7,342 nucleotides of DNA from assembly GCA_964387775.1 (NCBI GenBank), contig CAYLZO010000252.1, positions 1 to 7,342 on the forward strand. The letters are read 5' to 3'. Under the pieces are notes generated by a model. The model saw only the letters and a list, made by a program, of their open reading frames with translations. It was not told the origin of the DNA and did not search any database. Shown piece by piece: positions 6,001 through 7,342 of this stretch. Source of the stretch: CAYLZO01 sp964387775. GTDB taxonomy: Bacteria; Chloroflexota; Anaerolineae; JAAYZQ01. Position numbers and translations under genes: made by a program. Position 1 is the first letter of the stretch. Each line of letters starts with the position of its first letter.

Positions 6001-7342
6001 GATGCCTCGCCAGGTGCTGTGGATTCCGGTTCGATAGCGGCTGGTGGTTCAGGGCTGGTCGCTGAGGGCAGATCGCTGGCCGTTGTACGCAAGCCGGTGG
6101 TCGGCCACAGGGCACCGCCGGCGGGTGGGGTGGGCAAGATGGTCTCTTCCAGGATCTCGGTGGTGATGACCGTGGTGACGGTGACGGTGCCGGGCGGGAC
6201 GACGACGGGCGCCACAGCGTGGGACGCGCCCAACGCCTGGCCGACGCCCAGAAAGCCGTAGCCGGCGCCGTTGGGAATGAGGGCCCCTGTCCCGTCGAGC
6301 AGCTCGACGGTGACGGTGTAGGTGCCTTCGGCCCAGCCGGAGGTGTCCACGGTGTCCAGTTGGTAGCTGCGCGGCGAGCCGACGAGCACCGTCAGCGCCA
6401 GGTCGCCGGTGTAGGCCGTGCCGCCGCCGGGCGCCAGGAATGCTATGCGCGCGGTTGCATCGCGGGCCACGTTGGCGATGTTGCTCACGTTGATGCTGAC
6501 CGCTGTCGAGCTGGCGCCGGTCTCGACAAAGGCCGGATCGAGGGTGACGGCCGTCAGTTGCAGGTAGCGGTCGACGATGTTGAGGGCGGCCGTCGCCTCG
6601 GCGGCCAGGCCGGGTAGCTCGACGTCGGGCCCGGTGGCCCGGGCTGTGGCCTCCAGGTTGTAGAGGTCCAGAGCTGCCTCGCTCAGCACAAAGTCGGTGC
6701 TGTCGGTGGCGCCGGGCGCCACGGTGGGATTCAGGGTCTGCTGGCCGCTGGGCAGCTCGACGGTGAGGGCGTAGGTGGTGGTCACCGTGCCCTTGTTCTT
6801 CAGGTCGAGGGTGTAGGTGATCGACTCGCCGGCCAGGGCGGCGTCGTAGCCGGGGGTCCAGCGCAGCTCGGGCAGGTGCTGGCTCAGCTCGCAGACCTCG
6901 GTTTCCAGGCCGGCCATGGCTGCGCCGATGGCGGCCAGGTCGGCCTGGATGTCGGCGTCGGCCGTGTGGCCGGCCAGCGTGTCGGCCAGGGCGCGGAGGG
7001 TCTCGTCGGTGCCGGTCAGCGGCGAGATGCCGCCGGCGTAGCCGGCCGCGCCCCGCAGGGCGGCCATGGCCTGGTCGCGCAGACCAAGGTTGCAGTCGCC
7101 GTATTCGCAGCTCGCTTCGAGCTGGACCATGGCCAGGCCCAGGGTCTCCAGCGCGGCCGACAGGCCCGGCTCGCCCAGGGTGCATTCGACGCCCACCTTT
7201 TCGCCGGTGCGAAAGACGGGGCCGCTGCTGTCGCTGACGATCTGCACGTCGGCCAGGGCGTACTGGGTGTAGCTGCCGGGGGCGGGGCTGCTCACCAGCA
7301 GCGGGAAGCGGGCGCCCAGCGGCGCGTCGCTCACGTTCAGGG
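1..7342 (-). CDS. Giant multidomain surface/secreted protein (internal fragment, both ends missing)
   Basis: One minus-strand frame is open from base 7340 to base 3 (2,446 codons) and gives coherent domains throughout. Order from the N-terminal side: beta module with a four-Cys helical insert, two Ig-like modules, a Pro/Thr/Ser/Glu linker, eight galactose-binding-like modules as four A-B pairs, an FG-GAP-type propeller, a WNQH-HNTYR motif, and five Ig-like modules. The likely role is extracellular: adhesion, glycan binding or matrix scaffold. That is inferred from module types, since no catalytic motif, signal peptide, sorting signal or membrane segment lies in the window. Codons are strongly GC-ending; TCA occurs three times, CTA twice and TTA never by my reading. 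I read nine lysines and four cysteines in total. ATG codons such as the one in LAMVQLE (near residue 72) are internal, because module-like sequence continues upstream of them. The start, ribosome binding site and stop cannot be placed. Confidence 0.93.
3..131 (-). other. Domain: start of a further Ig-like module (residues 2404-2446, cut by window edge)
   Basis: The frame runs off the left edge inside another repeat: LGVNVEILSGDTSLLPGG, AWQVQVTNTGSQADTYDL, then the window ends. The x-V-T-N-T-G-x-x-x-D-T-Y-D-L strand is a standard signature of this Ig-like family. It shows that the C-terminal array continues beyond the window, so the true C-terminus and any anchor or sorting signal are not visible. 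Confidence 0.65.
132..488 (-). other. Domain: NEW3-like Ig module (residues 2285-2403)
   Basis: Strands are QQVAVRLDPAVASGG, PTPFAVTVRNLGSAGETFDL, VDVPAGWASELTLLGNPV, LLPGAANAVELQLLVTPP and AGDYPIAVHADSQT. The V-P-A-G-W turn and the P-G-x-x-x-x-[VL]-x-L edge strand mark it as the same family as the module at residues 2083-2186. A longer tail (LRLGRAGVRQASASGG) joins it to the next module. That tail holds one of the three TCA codons in the frame (opposite bases 153-155), a mild break in codon use. Confidence 0.62.
489..782 (-). other. Domain: Ig-like module (residues 2187-2284)
   Basis: This is a repeat of the same general design: DTLDVAVTPPAQSAPTG, ILSYTLTVTNYEALARTYTL, LPPSVDVGANGAASLTFTAQA, then NPFTVAATADSGAS. 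The Y-T-L-T-V-T-N strand matches the equivalent strand in the modules on either side. The G-W turn seen in its neighbours is missing here. The family is DUF11/NEW3-like by eye, and structural in role. Confidence 0.6.
783..1094 (-). other. Domain: NEW3-like Ig module (residues 2083-2186)
   Basis: The order VSVPHIAALAPVSRTV, GATAAYTLTLSNPA, STYTLALAGLPAGWATLP, VLVPAGGEATAELLVAVP, VFAFGIGVET fits the NEW3/Ig-like family. In that family a Y-x-L-x-[VL]-x-N strand is followed by [LV]-P-x-G-W and a P-x-G-x-x-x-x-[VL]-x-[VL] edge strand. The L-P-A-G-W turn recurs as V-P-A-G-W in the fourth module of this run (around residue 2330). These are structural extracellular repeats with no catalysis. Confidence 0.65.
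1095..1385 (-). other. Domain: beta module following the propeller (residues 1986-2082)
   Basis: The segment reads as strands (TTLRAPLPVYDVALTHTV, GVAVLTGTFNVAPG, VTRTFDVQLADLQPGES, RLVAQGTEVAYTLPSG, NRLHLPPLFV) and ends with the joint into the next module. The DLQPGESRLVA turn is typical of CARDB-like extracellular modules, where a P-G pair precedes the last strands. A Gly/Tyr/Trp loop (PAYGWGYAQTG) between strands is unusual for simple spacers and could be an exposed binding loop. The family assignment is tentative. Confidence 0.45.
1386..1487 (-). other. WNQH...HNTYR closing motif after the propeller (residues 1952-1985)
   Basis: Right after the last propeller blade comes LWNQHTYHITNVNDD, then an acidic/proline stretch and SWDVHNTYRTQ. 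From memory, this WNQH-Y-H-x-T-N-x-N-D-D / HNTYR-x-Q pair recurs at the C-terminal edge of FG-GAP/VCBS propellers in large surface proteins of Planctomycetes, Chloroflexota and others. It probably completes the last blade or caps the propeller against the following Ig-like modules. Its biochemical role is not known to me. Confidence 0.6.
1506..2672 (-). other. Domain: FG-GAP/VCBS-type beta-propeller (residues 1557-1945)
   Basis: Eight Asp-rich loops of the FG-GAP/VCBS calcium-binding type begin at residues 1564 (DIDGDGSTEI), 1630 (DLDGQPGAEI), 1676 (NLDLDPEPEI), 1719 (DMDENGTLDI), 1770 (DVDGQQPGGDDGPEI), 1819 (DVDGDGEIEL), 1871 (DLNGDGVYEI) and 1919 (DVDDDGYAEV). They are mostly 43-52 residues apart, the blade period of integrin-alpha-like propellers. 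Between them are strands such as NMYAFHSDGSTYW, TLAVFEHDGAIAW, HTVLDADGSVVW and LYALNADGTILW, the usual A-x-D-G-[ST]-x-x-W pattern. In this family the loops bind calcium and stabilise an extracellular propeller used in adhesion or ligand contact. Loop 3 has lost the D-G-D core and loop 5 carries a five-residue insertion. Confidence 0.88.
2766..3554 (-). other. CBM-like pair 4, diverged (A4 residues 1263-1401, B4 residues 1402-1525)
   Basis: A4 still opens with RYEEDDPALVYN and keeps DTVSLTFDGRWAGLGFL, QAEVFVDGASQGVLDL and GTHTLLVSVVAG, then LDYIDVWDG. The Y-N-G-x-P-Y part is replaced by YNRVYDFRTRPRSW and the loop after GTHTL is shortened, with the L-G-T-A-N-P motif lost. B4 is further off: it opens with SVSGGLVNARRGED instead of the acidic EE motif, has no ASGG, reads LWFNFVGDSFTFYHFSQ, VNVYVDGQFTETV, YTGLGEGPHVVRV and DAFRTP, and lacks the N-L-Y-S turn. 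The frame stays intact and lengths are close to the other copies, so it is diverged rather than broken. Confidence 0.72.
3421..3480. other. Local low-GC patch inside module A4
   Basis: These 60 bases count 30 G+C (50%), against about 70% in a sample line at the start of the window. The coding strand uses AGA, CGA, AAT, ACA and TCG codons that are rare elsewhere in the gene, and contains a gaattc site at 3424-3429. It encodes the TRPRSWDLNKNSR part of A4, exactly where that module departs from its siblings. The frame is not shifted: the segment aligns to A2 and A3 with nearly equal length. Confidence 0.6.
3555..4370 (-). other. CBM-like pair 3 (A3 residues 991-1137, B3 residues 1138-1262)
   Basis: A3 carries TEEDDPAIRYNGLPYT, STWKRV, QASDGQYIYS, RYTFEGTWLRLGFV, GQAEVSIDGASQGIVDLYS, THTLSVTVLGAAHP and MVDSFDTWDG. 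It is nearly colinear with A2 (147 against 148 residues). B3 carries YEETEPLVWL, ASGGGYV, IWFPFTGDSVTFLGLA, ARITIDGVPYGTFNLYS, SFDGLGSGPHVMEVRHY and DAFLVPG. The shared G-D-S-V-T core keeps almost the same nucleotide sequence as in pairs 1 and 2, which points to recent duplication, gene conversion or strong constraint. A short joint (PPFYETP) leads to pair 4. Confidence 0.8.
4371..5174 (-). other. CBM-like pair 2 (A2 residues 723-870, B2 residues 871-990)
   Basis: This is a well-preserved unit. A2 follows a proline linker (PPFYTPPTPSGF) and carries YNGVPYTQTARSW, DTVSLTFDGVWVSVGFF, GQAEITLDGASQGIVDLYS, YDGLVSGTHTLSVTVLGT and FDYVDTWDG. B2 carries FEEMDERV, ASGGAYL, FWFPFTGDSVTYQALDYS, EVAIYIDEVYQGFYDI, FDDLGPGLHLLKVRHY and DAFVTPA. 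In B2 the usual D-G turn of the second strand reads D-E and the L-Y-S turn is changed to D-I-R, so this B copy may bind differently. It is followed by a proline-rich joint (PPAPPPTP). Confidence 0.8.
5175..5900 (-). other. CBM-like pair 1 (A1 residues 481-604, B1 residues 605-722)
   Basis: A1 opens with RYEEDE, then W-x-x-x-x-x-x-R-A-S-G-G-S-Y-L, FTFDGTWINLGFL, GHAEVYIDGVSQGVIDLY, the GLVSATHTISVTALG strand, and closes with LDYLDVYDG. B1 opens with FEEDD, then ASGGNYM, WFPFTGDSVTYQALA, ADIFVDGVFQTRLNLYS, SFEGLGAGPHVLQV and DAFITPG. The A type closely matches, from memory, a module common in secreted bacterial glycosidases and adhesins (pattern ASGGxY, then AEVYIDG, then VDLYS, then GTHTL). 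A1 is about 20 residues shorter than A2 and A3 because it lacks the Y-N-G-x-P-Y insert near its start. Glycan binding is plausible, but the ligand cannot be read from sequence. Confidence 0.8.
5901..6137 (-). other. Pro/Thr/Ser/Glu-rich linker (residues 402-480)
   Basis: The translation turns into a low-complexity, presumably disordered stretch with many Pro, Thr, Ser, Ala and Glu residues (LPTPPAGG, SATSPEPPAAIEPEST, ASSEATQTPSDEDD, PIPDTQPLAPSPA). It separates the N-terminal Ig-like modules from the CBM-like array. Such PTS linkers are common between modules of secreted bacterial proteins and are often O-glycosylated. Codon use is visibly less GC-biased than in the flanks (TCA, ACA, CCA, TCC, ATA, TAT codons). 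This suggests relaxed constraint or insertion of foreign short repeat DNA. It contains the heptamer repeat listed separately. Confidence 0.8.
5941..5968 (+). repeat. Imperfect heptanucleotide tandem repeat, about 4 copies
   Basis: On the plus strand four consecutive 7-mers read gtatcgg, gtattgg, atattgg and acatcgt, so a consensus close to RTATTGG is repeated about 3.5 to 4 times. On the coding strand this gives VQYPIPDTQ within the linker. Three heptamers equal 21 bases, so a perfect array would encode a 7-residue repeat; the peptide motif QYPIP fits that. From memory, short heptamer arrays of this look are scattered in some Chloroflexota and cyanobacterial genomes, mostly outside genes. That family link is recall, not shown here. 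Confidence 0.6.
6231..6575 (-). other. Domain: second Ig-like beta module (residues 256-370)
   Basis: After the joint LNIVDRYLQ comes a second beta-sandwich pattern: LTAVTLDPAFVETGASS, TAVSINVSNIANVARDA, ARIAFLAPGG, YTGDLALTVLVG, then EGTYTVTVELLDGTG and GYGFLGVGQ. Alternating hydrophobic residues and the EGTYTVTVELLD strand (ending in an Asp-Gly turn) are typical of Big/CARDB-like modules. It leads directly into a Thr/Val-rich strand (TVTVTTVITTE, about residues 385-395) and then the disordered linker, so it is the last ordered unit before the CBM-like array. No binding residues can be assigned. Confidence 0.5.
6576..6860 (-). other. Domain: Ig-like/CARDB-type beta module (residues 161-255)
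   Basis: The segment has the usual strand order of bacterial Ig-like repeats of the CARDB/DUF11/NEW3 kind: ALAGESITYTLDLKNKG, then TTTYALTVELPSG, then a proline/glycine turn (TVAPGATDSTDFVL) and a closing strand (LYNLEATARATG). The G-x-x-[IV]-x-Y-T-x-x-[LV]-x-N-x-G signature is typical of these extracellular spacer modules. They have no known catalysis and usually extend the protein away from the cell or contact partners. Two of the nine lysines of the whole fragment are here (LKNKG). The exact family cannot be decided by eye. Confidence 0.6.
6861..7340 (-). other. Domain: beta-module tail with four-cysteine helical insert (residues 1-160)
   Basis: Residues 1-50 are beta-like, with strands such as ARFPLLVSS and YALADVQIVSD, and look like the end of a module that starts before the window. 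Residues about 53-150 change character: Ala/Leu-rich helical stretches (LSAALETLGLAMVQLEA, QAMAALRGAAGYA, ETLRALADTLAG, DIQADLAAIGAAMAGLE). Cysteines sit at 53, 78, 83 and 150, and I found no others in the remaining 2,296 residues. C53 and C150 flank the helices and C78/C83 sit in a short acidic turn (CEYGDC), so one or two disulfides pinning a helical bundle are plausible. I do not recognise the family. It could also be a linker bundle between beta modules. Confidence 0.55.

Noticed and set aside
5696..6115. Minus-strand frame containing SNIQYPIPSP, a peptide that looks like a known recurring short-ORF motif
   Set aside because: The peptide comes from the heptamer DNA repeat read in another register. 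It is evidence for the repeat, not for a gene.
153..6617. Other plus-strand open frames in the same register (210-941, 5049-6065, 6219-6617)
   Set aside because: The same shadow effect applies. Antisense stops at 155, 941, 5009, 6065 and 6617 correspond to sense TCA, CTA, TCA, TCA and CTA. No ribosome binding site or recognisable protein is seen.
7100..7130. ATG near residue 72 as a possible translation start
   Set aside because: It lies inside a helical segment with in-frame beta-module sequence and the C53 position continuing upstream to the window edge. No convincing Shine-Dalgarno sequence stands out before it.
6049..7185. A 378-codon minus-strand frame, rich in Arg, Gly, Pro and His
   Set aside because: It lies in a different register from the coherent modular frame and has the Arg/Pro/Gly/His-rich low-complexity look typical of out-of-frame GC-rich DNA. 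The overlapping frame has the domain structure.

Overview
The window is one uninterrupted protein-coding frame on the minus strand. It runs from base 7340 down to base 3 (2,446 codons) with no stop, and both the start and the end of the gene lie outside the window. There is no intergenic DNA, RNA gene, promoter, terminator or complete second gene. The sequence is GC-rich (70% in the first 60 bases, by hand count), and sense codons TTA, CTA and TCA are almost absent. The architecture (giant, lysine- and cysteine-poor, built from beta-sandwich repeats and an FG-GAP propeller) and the codon use fit a high-GC environmental bacterium. My best guess is a Chloroflexota lineage (Anaerolineae/Caldilineae type). 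This is inference; nothing in the window fixes the taxon.

Read from the N-terminal side (high coordinates) to the C-terminal side (low coordinates), residues numbered from base 7340: (1) residues 1-160, a beta-rich module tail followed by an Ala/Leu-rich helical insert holding the only four cysteines; (2) residues 161-370, two Ig-like/CARDB-like beta modules; (3) residues 402-480, a Pro/Thr/Ser/Glu linker that contains an imperfect heptanucleotide tandem repeat; (4) residues 481-1525, four tandem pairs (A-B) of galactose-binding-like, CBM-type beta-sandwich modules with an 800-816 bp unit; (5) residues 1557-1945, an FG-GAP/VCBS-type propeller with eight Asp-rich calcium-binding-like loops about 50 residues apart, closed by a WNQH...HNTYR motif (1952-1985); (6) residues 1986-2446, a run of five Ig-like modules (NEW3/CARDB/DUF11 type), the last cut by the window edge.

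Taken together this looks like a very large secreted or cell-surface protein for adhesion, glycan binding or matrix building. No catalytic domain is visible, but one could lie in either missing end. I see no convincing new enzymatic or defence system. The points most worth checking are the strict A-B alternation, the eroded fourth pair with its low-GC patch, the heptamer repeat absorbed in frame by the linker, the four-cysteine helical insert, and the extreme lysine and cysteine depletion. The long open frames on the plus strand, including one of 1,309 codons, are antisense shadows of this gene.
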